Below are positions 47,801-60,384 of a DNA stretch of 64,000 bases, one piece after another. Source of the stretch: Viscum album (lineage: Eukaryota > Streptophyta > Magnoliopsida > Santalales > Viscaceae); the NCBI GenBank assembly GCA_963277665.1, contig OY728130.1, positions 1,367,026,393 through 1,367,090,392 of the forward strand, given 5' to 3'. Below the pieces are notes generated by a model. It did no database searches, was not told where the DNA came from, and saw only the letters and a list, made by a program, of their open reading frames with translations. Positions within the stretch are counted from its first letter, which is position 1; each line of letters begins with the position of its first letter. The position numbers and the translations under genes were made by a program.

Positions 47801-50800
47801 TGATCCAATAATGGTTCTTCGAATATATTCAAGAAGTCAGTATGATCATATGAAACCATAATTAATATCATTATTCTAAGAACTTGGAGTTAAAAACATA
47901 TAACTAAAAAACACTCTAGAAATTTTTTAGTACTAAAAATGACTGTTTATGATCATGAAAAAACCATATGAGAGAGAGGTATAAAAAAACCATCACCACA
48001 AAACAACCTGGATCAATGTGATATGGATCATTAAAAATATGGATTTCTCTTCCCTTGATGAATATCTTCATAATGTGAAAGTATTTTTTTCTAAGAATGA
48101 AAAATATTCATTAAAATTTCTAAATATCCCAAATATCACAATGCGACCTTAGAATTTCTCTTACATGGTATGATTCACTTCAATACTCCCTTTGAACAAG
48201 TTATATTGGTTATTGTATACTATGGTGTGTGGGTTTGATAATAAAAATAACATGATTCTACCAATTTTGTTCATCTACAATATATTAAATGTTCCATAGA
48301 GTGATCAACCCTCAATACTCAAAGTTCCTATAACATAAGTTCATTATGGCATAGTGTTTCAGGGCCACGAAACAAAAAATAATCATATTATTCACTACTT
48401 AATTATATATACCTCCATATTGTGTCATGATAATTAATTTACAACTAATTCATTTCTTATCTCTCTATGAATTATTATAATATAGGGACGTGATACCTTT
48501 TTAATGTTCATATATTTTTAACACGTTTTTCAAAGATTAATGGATTTAATACATCCTAATCCTATGTAATTTTTTTATCATTTTTAAAATATTGGCTATT
48601 GAGAGAAAAATTAGAGAGTTTCTAGATAATTTTAGAATAATTAAGGATTTTTCATTGCTCAATATGTGTTTTCATGGTTTGATGGGTTTGAAGGTAGAAT
48701 AAGTGATAAGGAAACATGAAGAAACCATGACAAGAGAAGAATTTATATTCCATTAGGGAGATATGTGTGATTAAACATAACTATAGTTTGAATAAATCAC
48801 ACCAAAATCCATTTTATTCATGCCATAATGCCTTTCATGTCAATAACATGGGTGGTGTGAATGATTCTTGTGTTACATTTGAGGCCATCATGTCGTAAGA
48901 TATGTAAAACCAAGGCTGTGTAGGACTGATGTACCAGAACTATGGTCTATGTTAGAATCAATTACAATTACCTCATGATTTCTCATTACATGAGGATATG
49001 AATTATTTCATGAAATATCTGTAATATAATAAATTGGTGGAGCTGCATCAAATTATACGGATTTGCAGCGATGAAATAGGTAACCCACTAAAGTTGCATG
49101 ATATTCTCTTGAAGATGTTGGGAGTAAATTTCAGAATAATGGATTAGTTTGTTCTATAATGGTATTTAAAAACAAATATACCTTGAAGTGAATATAATAA
49201 ATCATTCCATGACCAATGTTAGTTTCACCATGATCTGATGAAACCAAAATAGAAAGGTAGATCCTTAATAATCACACCACATTTAGTTACCCCTTCGCAC
49301 CATGACACATTTGGAATTAAATAATGGGATGTGATCTGAGCCAATTTTTTGGGACTTCCCACTGTTATTTTAAGATGATTCAAAAATTGAAATAATTTAT
49401 CTAGTTTGGGACATTAACTATCAACCATTTCTATGATTTATATCTATTCATTCCACACCGCATATCCTTAGTCCATTATTTGTAGGGTGTCTATAAAGTG
49501 GAGGTGTTATTGAGTTTATCCGTCTTTTAGAAGTTTTTATGAATTTTCTTAGTCTCTTAAAGTTATTTTATGAGTCTTTCAATTCCATAACTTTAATTTT
49601 GATATTTATAATATCTATTCATGTAATTCATTTATTCTTTCGATGTTATTTGATTTTGTCCCATTCTTTCTTCCCATAACTTGTATCTTAAGAAGGTCCA
49701 GTCACATGTGATGGGGTTATCATCTAACATGACTATAATATCCACATAAGTGGTGATATAATAAGAGTATAATGATGTGTGTGTAAATTATTACCAATTA
49801 CATTCATGAAAGATCCATTTTGAATAGTAATTTCCTTAAAACATTATAATAATCATATTTCTTCATATGTCTTTAACCAAGAGACATGTGAAGGGAGGAA
49901 CCCCAAGGAGATTCAAATAATTTAACTATTATAAGTATCATATTTTTTTACATTCTCTAAAGATCGAGTACAACACACTTAGGGTAATACATTTATTCGA
50001 TCAAGATATTTTTATCAACCTAGGATGAATCAATGAAATTGTCCCTAAGAATTTGGTAATTGTTTAATAAATTTTTAACTAATTAATTATGTTAATCCAA
50101 GTGTGAGAATGGTAATATTATCTAAGAATATACTATGAAATTAATAACATTCCTTTATTTTAATAAATTCATTTTTTCCTAGTGAAATTATATATTTATT
50201 ATGTTTGATAAAATTATTTTGATAAAAAAATGTGGTTTAACAACAAGAATACACACTATCTTGGGGATCACATGTATTCCTCATGGAACCAAACTTGAAC
50301 TCACTCTACTCAACACTTTAGTATATATAATTTGATGAACTCCATCAGGAGGTGAAAACACTCATTGGGGATTCCAAAATTCTTATTTCATGGCTTACTC
50401 CTATATATCACTAATTTATTCTTTGGATTAACTCATTTTATGTTTACCTCGATAATTTTTTGTATTCTTTTTAATATGTATGGGGTGTATGGTTTATATT
50501 GTGTAGGAATATTAGTGCATGAGTAAGAAATCAAATCTTTTTTCATAGAGTGTTGATTCTTTATAACCACTTGTGTAAAAATTAATATTGAGTAGTTACT
50601 CTTCTCACATTGATCTTTCACTATGGTAGAGCATCATAATCTCATTACACTCAATGTATTTAATAGTCAAATCACCAATGCAAACACTTAATAGATAGAA
50701 CAAAAAGTGCATATGGTAAGAACCATCATGTATTATAGTTTTTTATCCATCAATGGGGATTCCATGATAATTTGTAATCCTCCCAATCAGGTGAAAAAAA

Positions 50801-50849
50801 ATTATATATTTCAAAGCTATATCCAAGAAATTCAGGACATAAGGAAATT
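47801..50849. other. Unassigned AT-rich sequence upstream of Athila gag
   Basis: By position this may hold the A1 5' LTR and leader. I saw no LTR pair and no convincing Asp-tRNA primer site. No host gene recognised; the ORFs at 50433-50621 (minus) and 50707-50889 have no domain. Confidence 0.35.
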
Positions 50850-51650
50850 CAATGTGATGAAAAGTAAATATCCACACAACCACCATTAAAATTTATTTAA
50901 AATATGAAATAACTTTTGATATAATGGAGTATCTTTATATTTTATTTATTTTAGATTATTCTCATTTACACTCTGAGATATAGTTAAGGGCTGTATAGAG
51001 TCAAATAGTAGGGTTAATTATAACTTGGGATGATTTGAGGAAGAATTTTTTAGATAATTACTTTCCAGCAGCAAAAAAATGATTCTATTAAGTGATATTC
51101 ATAACCTTTCCCAATTTGATGGGGAATCATCATTCTAAGAATGGTATATATTTAAGGAGATTATAATAAAATTAATTCATCACATACTTGACATTTGGCT
51201 CAAAATTCATATGTTTTACTATGGTTTACTGCCTGCATCTTAATCCATGGTTGATGCTTCAGTCGATGGGGGACTGATGATAAATACTCTCAATGAAATA
51301 TGATATATTCTAAACAAAATACCTCACAATGTTAGTTTTATTTTTTAAAAGTTTGAGTGGCTCATGAAGAAGGGGAATGTATCAAGGGTACGAGACTACT
51401 CATTTGACCACCCAAGTGGAAGTGTTGAAAAAGAAGTTGGTTATCTTCAAATTTCCAATGTCACCAACTCAATAACATCAATTATAACCAACAACACTAA
51501 AAAATAAGATTAATTTTATGAATTTTGTAGAGGTACTCATGAATAAAAATAATGTTGGGATAGATCAAAAGATAATATACAACATCTATATAATTATTTA
51601 AGCTACACAAATCCCCTTAATAGTACCAACGATCTAACAATGTTGGGAGG
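50850..51650 (+). pseudogene. Athila-type A1 gag
   Basis: Broken plus-strand frame: LRLFPFSL-derived RLFSFTL (about 50950-50970), a TTWDEL-like ITWDDLRKNFLDNYFPAAK (about 51020-51075), SQFDGESSF (about 51111-51140), EWYIFKE (about 51140-51165), a HHGLPDWL-derived HHILDIWLKIHMFYYGL (51180-51230), the VDA and GGLMINTLNE block (about 51250-51300), and later a cysteine piece near 51530. This is the retrotransposon gag of the Athila/Tat branch of Ty3/gypsy. It is several stops from open. Identification rests on the ordered motifs. Confidence 0.75.
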
Positions 51651-52329
51651 TCGGTGAAACCACTACCATAAAAACATCTGAGTGGAATAAATAATAATGA
51701 GGTCATAACTTTAACTAAAACCAAGGACAACTAAACACCCACCTCAAGAACAATCTAAAAGGCTTTTTAAACTATTCCCACACCCTAACCTCAATAGATT
51801 CATCCTCTGTAATAATTCTATCCTTAATTGTAACCACTTTACAAACCCCCAAAACAATACCAAGATGATATGTTTCAAGAAGTCATTCAAAGATTAGATT
51901 ATTTTATGACTAACTAAGAAAGATACGTGATTAATCAACAATCCTCTCTATAAAACCTTGAGCATTATGTGGGTAAGATTACTCAAACTATATCTAATTT
52001 TTTACCCAATACACTAATTGGTAACAAAAAAAATAATCCAAGGAATGGGGAAAGGGTTGTGAAATTAAAACATGGGTGAGATATGGGGGAATAAATAAAA
52101 ATTTAGTTGATATGGAGTTTAAGGAATAAATAATAGGGAAGGTAGAGTATTGAAGAGGATGTTTACACAAAATCCTAGAAGATTAAGTGTTGTAAAAGAG
52201 ATGATAAGAAATGAAAATTTGAGTAGTAGGTTTAAGATGAAATAAAAAAGGAAGAGTATAAGAAGCTAGAACCATACCAAACCCCTATACCATTCTAAAA
52301 GATGATGAAGCAAGGGAGTGTTCAAACTC
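51651..52329 (+). other. A1 gag-protease linker, decayed
   Basis: No clear motif. Its length fits the variable linker between gag and protease in Athila elements. Confidence 0.35.
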
Positions 52330-52925
52330 AATACAATAAATTCTTAGACATTTTTAAATAGTTACACATTAACATCCATCTTTCAAAAGTAGTTTTGAAA
52401 ATATCAAATTTTTCTAAATTCATCAAGAAAATGTTTTCAAATAATAAATAGTTGTAATATATAGTTGTTATTCCTATTAGTTTAGAGAGATAAATAGTTT
52501 TTCAATGGAATAATACATCAAATATGAGAGATCCATGTAGTTTTTATATCTCTTTCACTCTTGGATTGGGCACATTTGAAAAGTTATTTAGTTTTTTTGA
52601 TTTAGGTGCTAATGTCAATATCATACCACAAAGTGTGTTTTAGAAATAAGAATAGGTTATTACAAACCCAACATGAATAGAACTTTAACTCCCAGACCAA
52701 TTAGTGAAGAGCCCATGGGAAATTCTTAAAGATATTCTCATCAAGGTATAAAAATTCATTTTCCCCCACTAACTTCTTAATCCTTGAAATTGAATAAAAA
52801 GGGGATGTTCCAAACATTATGGGAATATCATTACTATTAAATGGAAAGGTATTGATCAATGTTAAATAAGGAAGATTGATTTTTATATTTGGTAGTGAAT
52901 AATTTATCTTCGATCTAATGAACAT
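52330..52925 (+). pseudogene. Athila-type A1 protease region
   Basis: Pieces in order: FLDIFK-LHINIHL (about 52340-52380), NFSKFIKKMFSNNK (about 52410-52450), MRDPCSFYISFTLG (about 52525-52565), FFDLGANVNIIPQSVF (about 52595-52642), LPDQLVKSPWEILKDILIKV (about 52690-52748), FIFPTNFLILEIE (about 52755-52795) and NIMGISLLLNGKVLINVK (about 52815-52868). Athila proteases show the same order, with CDLGASINLMPLSVF as the active-site block (here FFDLGANVNIIPQSVF). Stops interrupt it. The minus-strand ORF 52925-52701 is its antisense shadow. Confidence 0.8.
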
Positions 52926-53249
52926 TTTAAATCATAAATTTGAATTGAAATATTTTCATACCATTTTTTATTTAAGAACCTCCATTTATTATAAACCTAT
53001 ATAAAATAAGAGGATAACCTAATGAAAATCATTGATGGGATAGTGGAAGATAAATAGGAGTAAATTAGTGTTGAAGATGAATCCAAATATGAAATTGTGT
53101 TACTGGAAAAGAATTTTTTTAAATATTCCTAACTATATTCCAGTCCTTCAATCATCAAGATACCAACTATTGAGTTGATTATTCTTCCCAATACATTATG
53201 GTAGACATTTTTTGGACATAAATACACCTTAATAGTGATTATAAAATTA

Positions 53250-53430
53250 TAATTGATTAAGGAATAAGAAGATTGGCTATTAGGAGTAAAGAGTTGAAGA
53301 AATATATCGATTGGTGGATTTCCAATATCAAGGAAATTAGTTCAACCATTTTCACACATAAAGTGCTTTTGGAAAATGGGAGTAAACCAAGTCATCAATT
53401 GCAATGAATGATTTGTACTAGGATAGAGTT
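53250..53430 (+). pseudogene. A1 RT N-terminal fragment
   Basis: The frame reads ELKKYIDWWISNIKEISSTIFTHKVLLE and then SKPSHQLQ. This is the segment just before RT in Athila pol (family blocks IGW-I-DIKGISPS, C-HKI-LE and PVRQPQRRLNP). The RT palm that should follow (YxDD region) is not found before the RNase H/integrase boundary at about 53750. Either a deletion removed it or the 320 bases between are beyond recognition. Confidence 0.7.
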
Positions 53431-53749
53431 TTGATCACATATTTTGTCCCATTTTCTATTTAATACATATAAAAAATGATTCCCAAATAAACTATACTAT
53501 TATATAGAATAATATTATTATTGGGTTATTTTCATTAGATATGTTTAGATCTTATTTAGAACTCTATGAGGTGGTTATCTGCACTGATCATATCCCTCAA
53601 GGTACTCATTGAACAAACAAATACATATCCAAAGATGATTTGGTGATTTTTTTACTAAAATAAAATTAAATTATGGTCATGGAAAAAAGGGTTTAGAGAA
53701 TATTATGTATGATCATATCATGGATACCAATGAATCGTGTGAAAGAAGA

Positions 53750-54135
53750 GGAGGAGATGGAAATTACTAATCGATTTCCAAATGAAATTTTTTTGTATGT
53801 TAATATACAATATCACCCTTAGTTTGATAATATAGTGAATTATTTTCTTAATGGGATAATTTATAAACATTTTTCAAATAAATAATGGAAAATATTTATA
53901 TCCAACACAATGCATTATTTCTATGATGTTCCCTTTTGTTCAAGAAATGTGGAGATTTTCAAATTCAGTGATGTGTGCCTAAATCATAGGTGAAAAGAAT
54001 GAAAGGATTCTATAATTCCTCAACTACTGTTGGACACTATGAGCATGATATAATAATGGATAATATCATAAAAAATGGATTTTTTATCCCACTATTCACA
54101 AAGATTCAAGAGAATTTTGAGAATATTTAATCAAA
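53750..54135 (+). pseudogene. A1 RNase H end and integrase zinc-finger region
   Basis: Pieces: a DHFPDE-derived IDFQMKFF (about 53770), YHP-FDNIVNYFLNGIIYKHF (about 53808-53875), KIFISNTMHYFYDVPFCSR (about 53890-53945), CLN (about 53977), GGHYEHD-derived block (about 54028-54055) and NGFFIPLFTKIQE (about 54076-54114). Athila pol has the same chain (F-DIANYLV, Y-WDDPYL, C-P, GGHFG, SGFYWPTLF). Stops break it. The RNase H catalytic part is absent. Confidence 0.7.
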
Positions 54136-54179
54136 GTTAAAGAATAAGAATTTTTTGTAAAGTGAAATAAAATGACACA

Positions 54180-55035
54180 ACACCTTATTCTAAATGTTTT
54201 AGCATTCAATGTCTAGGGAATTAAATTAATTCTCCCATTCCCAAATTATTTTTATAACACATACATCTTGGTATGTGTGTATTATTTTTAAATGGGGTGG
54301 AAGTTGAAGCCACTTCAAAAGAACAGGGTCATGTTTTTCAGAAAGAAAATATTTTATAGGTTTGGAATTCTTTATTTACTCGTATGTTATTAGGGCACGC
54401 ATTTCAATAATTACTAAATAAGGGGATTTTTATAAAAGTATATAGTTCAATAAAAAAACAACACTTTTTATTATATATAAAAAATTGATTAAATAGAGTA
54501 TGCCAATGGGTTGATCTAGAAAATTTTGGAAAATAGATTGAGTGAAAGCCAAAAGGATTGGGGTAGTAAGCTTGAGGATGTGATGTGGGTGTAAAAAAAG
54601 CCTTTTAAAAATTGAGTGATTTTACTCCATTCATGATTATCTATGATAATTCATGTTATTTACAAGTGGATATCAAGAATATATATAATTTGGTTGTGAA
54701 GTATATGAACATGGACCTACATCAAGATGGAAAGAAGAGATTACTACAACTAGATGAATTTGGAAGAATCGAGAGAGATGTGTATGAGAATTATAAGATT
54801 TTAAAGGAGAAGACCAAGAATTGGCATGAATTATAAATCATCAAATGAACATTTTCACCTATAGATAAATTGTTATTATATAAATCATGATTAAAACTAT
54901 TTCTAAGATAACTAAAGTGGTAGTGGTCAGGATCTTTCATGGTATTCAATGTATATCCACATAGATCCATAAAGGTCAAAAGGGATCATGATCTCTAATT
55001 CAAAGTTAATGTAAGATGGTTAAATATTTACACAT
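54180..55035 (+). pseudogene. A1 integrase core and C-terminus
   Basis: Ordered relics: a VWGIDFMGPFP-like FNV-GIKLI (about 54190-54235), VEVEATSKE (about 54300-54330), LGHAF near 54390, then the open piece 54612-54836 with FTPFMIIYDNSCYLQVDIKN (family SPYRLVYGKACHLPVELEH), LHQDGKKRLLQLDEFGRIER, VYENYKILKEKTKNWHEL, followed by a broken PIDKLLLYKS and WSGSFMVFNVYPHRSIKV and a VN-R terminal block (about 54855-55020). The C-terminal half is the best preserved part of A1. Core catalytic Asp and Glu cannot be placed with confidence. Confidence 0.8.
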
Positions 55036-55120
55036 AAACTTTCCAAGAGGAATTCATTCTCTCTCTAAAGTTTGACTGATATCTTGTAAGGTATGTCAAG
55101 ATCTTGGCATTAAATGAATC

Positions 55121-55485
55121 ACTGGCTAGGAAAAAAACCCAGGTACATTTTTATTTTTTGTTTTTTTTATTCAATTGATATTAGGTTAGTAATTTTAGTA
55201 TAGTAGAGACTTTGGGTTATCTCATGTACTCCCCTACTAATGATTTAGGGGAACAAATTAAAATCTAAGGAGGATTTATAATAAAAAACATATCATGACA
55301 TAGTGTTGGTTGGGAGGAAACCCAATTACATTTGTATTTTTACATTTTTTCATTCAATTTAGATTAGGTTAGAAATTTTAGTAGAGTAGGGAATTTGGGT
55401 ACTCTCATGTACTCTCCAACTAGTAATTCAAGGGAACAAAATCAAAGATAAAGATGAATTCTAGCTAGAAATAGAATATCAATGT
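55121..55485 (+). repeat. 183-bp tandem duplication after A1 integrase
   Basis: Units 55121-55303 and 55304-55485. Both carry GGnnGGGAGGAAACCCA-like starts, a T-rich run, ATTAGGTTAG-AATTTTAGTA, CTCATGTACTC and GGGAACAAA in the same order. Each begins like the TGGGAGGnAACCCA stretch that commonly follows Athila integrase. Confidence 0.75.
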
Positions 55486-56589
55486 TAAACTCTTTACCCT
55501 ACTCCATAATCTTTTATTAGATAATATAATTCATGATGCAATGAAAATGACCAAACCAAAATGGGTAAAAAAATTGAAACCATTTGAAATTTTACTTTCC
55601 TAGGGTCAGTAATGTTTCACAATCCAACACCATGAGTAATTATTCATAAATGAAGGAGGTTCCTCATGTCATGATAGTATTTGATCATGTTTCAATTATT
55701 TTTGAGTGAAAAAATATTCTAAAACATAATGTTTATGGGGTTCAACCACACCATGTATGTACCCTGATATTTTTTACTAGAGAGTGAGCCCATATAGATG
55801 TGATGTGATATCCTTTCCTATGGAAGAGTCACTCCTCAATCTAGTAAGTTTATATTTATTGGGATTCGAATTAAACTAATTATAGTCCAAATTAAAAAAT
55901 CACACCAATATCCACTCAATACTTACAAATTTTTCAGTGCTCAAACCTAAAACATTTCATGAAAATTTATATTTCCCTCTTCTATATATCTCATAGTTAG
56001 TGTTCCTTATCCTATAATACACCTTGAATCACCCACTAGAATAAAGTTAACACCTCCAAATACTCTATTGTGTAATTTTGGAACCTTCCCTATTTCCTAA
56101 TAGCCTACTAATTTTTTAAATGAAAAGTTTCATTCCCAATCATTCCCTCCCCTATTCAAACCAACACATTAGTTTCATACCACATATTCAAACCACTTAA
56201 ATCATTTCTTCATATGTTTACTTTCCTTTTATCTATCATCCTATATCCTATACCAAATTTTTTTTAATGCCAAATATAAGGCCAAATTCCCACAAGCCTA
56301 ATGAACAATAAAGGTCCATTACAAACCATCTAAGAAGGATAAAACTATAGTACCTACACCTTACCATAAGACTTATCCTAGAAATTAATTATCCTCATTC
56401 ACCACTTTTGATCCAAGCCAATAACCCTCTCATTTAAATCCAAAGGGGGTATTTCACTCAACAACATACACATTGATTCTTGAAATTTACTAAGTCAAAA
56501 AAAAATGATAGACTGGGCAGGATATAAATGAAAGGGATATGTACCAATAAGATGTTAGATATATATATTATGGATAAAATTAATATGGA
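55486..56589. other. Unassigned A1 interior
   Basis: Between the duplication and the possible extra ORF; AT-rich, no motif recognised. Confidence 0.35.
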
Positions 56590-57435
56590 GGATCTAGTAA
56601 TGGATTCTATATAGGCTATTCATATGAAGTATATACTTCAGGTAAAGAAATTGGATCACAAAGAGATAGTTTTGGAATTTCTTTCCACACTTGAGTTGAT
56701 ATTGATGTAGGTAAATTTTTGACTTGTTCAAAGGGTTTTAAGCCTTTCTCTCCAATAGTTCATTGAGGGATTGGGAATTTATCACCCAAAGTTTTTGTAG
56801 GCCCGAAAGTATATTGAGATCATGTGTGATTCAAATAATATCATAATACATCAGTAGTAGAGAATGATTATTTTTGACCCAGGGTGTAAGAATAACCTAG
56901 AAAAGTCTAAGAGAACCTAATTGATGAATTCCATATTGTGATTTTACCATAGTTTACTTACTTGTGATGGTTATAAAGAAGGGGAATCCTAAGGTTCTAT
57001 GAGATGGTTTGAATTTCTCATCCTATTTAACATTTTATAAATGGGTTTAGTCATTAATATGGACTGAAAATTTCCATATACTATAAGGGATAGGTGAAGA
57101 AGATGAAGGAAATAAACATTGAGGGAAATTTCATTACATATTTGGACTAACAGTTGAATAATTTTTACATCTATTTATCCCTATTCTCAATATGAAAGTT
57201 GGATAATATTGATTCACTATTACTAGACATGATGGTATTATTGAATAAGGAAGGGAAGAACTATGGGTGGGAATTTGAGTATGCATATTTTGCAGATGAG
57301 GAAGAGACTATGGAGGGCCACTCTCATGCTTCCACTACTTCTAGATCATCTCCTACACCACCAAGGATATGGGTATCCACAACACCTAATTATACATCCC
57401 CACCCTCCATTACTCATGAGGTTTGGAATTAGTAT
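56590..57435 (+). pseudogene. Possible Athila extra ORF (ORF1-like) relic
   Basis: A broken frame with LEFLSTLELIL (about 56677-56710), a LVQRVLSLSLQ-FIEGLGIYHPKFL block (about 56727-56800) and, further on, a 77-residue open piece (57199-57432) rich in Glu, Ser, Thr and Pro. Athila elements carry a second ORF after pol whose N-terminal part has a FLSTLE, ITFRLFxRxFxLSLxxFNxALGIY order. The match covers only two blocks, so this is a suggestion supported by position. Confidence 0.4.
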
Positions 57436-58018
57436 TTTGAAGTTTTCCTCCAGTTTATCATTAGGAACAATAACATTTTGTTTCAATATTTTGGGATTCC
57501 ATTACATACACTACAAGTTCCACCACATGATTTGGCATTGGATCTATCTCTAGTATAATTTCCATATATAGAGTCACATTCTAGAATACTAACCACCTCT
57601 CCATTATATATATCTTAACCATCTATTTATATTATCCATATTAATCCACCCTAAATTGAGAATACTTATTAGAGGAAGAATCAATTTTGTAGATAGATAT
57701 TCCTTCAGATCTAGTACCACCATACAAATCTAGAGGCATGATCAACATTTAAGATTGAGGCACAATAAAAGGGAAAGGTCTATACCACTGAGACTCAGGA
57801 GGAGGTTCTTTTCACAGTCACCCCTACGATGTTATTTTCATGTATTTTCTATTTATTTTTGGATTATTTATTCATTCCATTACTTTTATAGGTTTTTATT
57901 TAAATAAAAATAGTGGTTTTCATGATGGGTGGGAGGTGGAAATCAGTTGGTGTGTGGATAGTAGAAATCATGCACCAGCCCTCTACATACCATGTGACCC
58001 AAATAGTGGGACCGTCCA
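57436..58018. other. Unassigned end of the A1 region
   Basis: No 3' LTR of A1 or polypurine tract could be placed before the E4 LTR begins. Overlapping small ORFs (57840-58103, 57913-58095) cross the E4 boundary and are not genes. Confidence 0.35.
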
Positions 58019-58262
58019 TGTCACATCCCAACTATTTAATAAATTTTTATTTTATTATTTCTTGGCTTCGAGTCTTCACACCAAGGTCCGGGTAGGGTCC
58101 TAGTTTAAATTTTTTTATCGTTTAACATTTTTAGTGGGTTTTGGACCTGTGTGTGGTCACCGTACGGTGGGCAGTAGCCGTGTGGTCAGCCCAGGTGCCC
58201 GCGAAGACATATAACGTTTAGAATAAATAAATATTTATGTAGATAAATGAGTTAAATGTTTA

Positions 58263-58421
58263 AATTATAATAATAATAATGTTATTATGTAATTAATAAT
58301 ATTATTATTAATGAAGTGTAATTGTTTTTATTTTTATTATTTTTATTTTTATTATTTTTATTATTATAAATTTGATTATTGTTATCTTTATTATTGATAT
58401 TTTTATTATAATTATTTCTGG

Positions 58422-58455
<34 letters not shown>
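58263..58455. repeat. TTA/TTTTTA-rich low-complexity tract
   Basis: About 190 bases of TTA and TTTTTA repeats. The asparagine-rich minus-strand ORF 58509-58285 is produced by this tract. Confidence 0.9.
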
Positions 58456-58479
58456 ATAAAATGATAAAAAATGGAGAAA

Positions 58480-59010
58480 CCTAACCCTACCCACGACGAC
58501 CCCCCCCACCCCCTTTCTTTTCCTGCCTTTCCCCTATATGAGTCACCTTTCCTGTGTCATTCCCAGTGCCTCATGGCCACAGGTCCTCACTGCCTCTCAC
58601 CTCCATAGGGCCCCACCTCCCGTTCACCCTCCCTGGTTCGTCCTGGCTTTCCCCAGCATCGACACTCACTGCACCCAACACCCGGCTTTGCCCGCTCCAT
58701 CGCCCTCACCTCCATCAATGCCTTTGCCCAGCACCGTCACCCTCACCTCACTTCGGCCGGCCGACCTCACTAGCATGCGGCCTTCTCTATCTGGCCGACC
58801 TCACTGGTGCCATCTCCATCTCCATCACCGGCACGCGACTCTCATCCAGCAGTGCCTCCTTCAACCTCTCATTCCGGTGTGGCACACTCCACTCCTGGAA
58901 TCCTGACCCCTGCTCCCTCTCTCTCTCTCTAACTGTGCCCCTATACTCCATCTACATCACTACCAGAAGCGACCCCCTTCCCTGGCCATGTTTCCCCTCA
59001 CTGGCAACAC
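58480..59010 (+). other. GC-rich, pyrimidine-heavy block in E4 LTR
   Basis: The only clearly GC-rich half kilobase in the window. It starts at a run of C residues (58500-58513) and ends before 59010. It includes GGCCGACCTCACT twice (about 58757 and 58791) and a CT run (58913-58932). Two overlapping ORFs (58538-58906, 58554-59060; 122 and 168 residues) are rich in Pro, Ser, Leu and His and match no family I know. A pyrimidine-rich transcribed leader in the LTR is the simplest reading; a coding role is not supported. Confidence 0.55.
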
Positions 59011-60340
59011 CCTTCCGACCACGGACCTCCTCACTGGTGTGTTTTCCTATCAATGTTTAGGGGTTCTCTTCTTTAGCAAAACCCTATTGCTTGAAGTTGT
59101 GATTTGTGTTTTTTTTAACTCGTTGTCTAGGATGTGCATACTATCCCATGGGCATATTCTTCCTTATATCGAGGTTTGGTCAAATTCACACTTAACTTGA
59201 GGTAGGAAAATCCATAAATATTCCTTTTCAATGCATTTCTTTAGCGCTTGGTTCTTCTAATTATTATTATTTTATTTGATTATTTGTTTTTCATCATCAT
59301 AATATACCTTATTAGTCTATTAAAAATTTATAAGTTTTTTTGAATTTGTTAAAAAAATTCTTTTGATGCAATTATTCAGCTATAGATTTGTATTGTTAAA
59401 TTTAGTATGTTTTATTTAAATGCATATATGTGTCCATACTGAATTGTTTATTTAGGTTCCAAATCTTGTTTTGAAAATTTTTAAAATATGATTCGCACCT
59501 TCATAATGAACGCAATTAGTTTTTTGTGGTGTTTTCTGGATGATTGAATTTATTAAATGTAAGTTTTAATGATCTTCAAACCTATTGTTTAGGATTTTGG
59601 CACCTAAGTTGTTCTTTATAATTGATAGTGTTTCTTTAAAGTAGGATTCGGGGTTCTTATGAAATGCTTAGCACTCACGTTGTTGTGGAAATGTTTATTT
59701 GGATGTAAATTTGATCTAGAGTGGATGTTTTTGAAATGGTATGGTTTTTCAAATGTGTTAAAATGTTTTGGGAAAAGTTTAATGATTCATAAGGGGGTGG
59801 TTTTTGTTTCCTAAATAAGGTGGGTGGTTGGACATGGTTCTTAATGAAATGGTTGTTTTATGGAAATGGTTTAAAGGGTCTTATTGGTTTTTGGTGTGTC
59901 ACTGGATGTTGGTGCATCCATGGGTGCACTAGGTGCACATAGGAATGTGTCAACAAATGAAGGTGATTCCTTAAGTTGGGGTTGTCTTGAAAGATTGGTT
60001 TTATAAATGGTTCTTATTTTTCTAAATTAGATTGGGTCTTTTGTGTGGGTTCTAAAAATGGCTTTCAAGGTGTTCCTCAAGTTCGGCCCATTTGGCCTTA
60101 AAGCATAATTTGGCATGAGTTAAAAACAGTATTGGTAAGGTGTTTTGGGTAAAGGTATTTAGACATGTTGAATTAAAGGCATGTTTGACACTTTTAACCC
60201 AAGGGTAGTGTTTGTACTAACTTTTAAAGGAGACCATGTTTTGGAGAAAGTGTATGCCAAGTTTGAAACTTTGAGAATTTTATGAAATGGTTTAAATGTT
60301 TCATGGGATGACGGCCCGGTTGGAACTTTTGATGATATGA

Positions 60341-60342
60341 TG

Positions 60343-60383
<41 letters not shown>

Positions 60384-60384
60384 T
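60341..60384. repeat. (GT)n microsatellite in E4 LTR
   Basis: About 21 GT units with one or two T-rich interruptions (60357-60360). The His/Thr-rich minus-strand ORF 60392-60159 arises from it. Confidence 0.9.

Noticed and set aside
50365..50390. ACACTCATTGGGGATTCC as an Athila primer site (Asp-tRNA type)
   Set aside because: Only about half the positions match and no LTR end was found beside it; a second similar CAATGGGGATTCC occurs at 50750.
52701..52925. 74-residue minus-strand ORF
   Set aside because: Antisense to the Athila protease relic on the plus strand.
58285..58509. Asparagine-rich minus-strand ORF
   Set aside because: Product of the TTA-rich low-complexity tract.
58538..59060. 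Overlapping 122- and 168-residue ORFs in the GC-rich block of the E4 LTR
   Set aside because: Low-complexity Pro/Ser/Leu/His composition, two frames equally open, inside an LTR. GC-rich sequence has few stops by chance.
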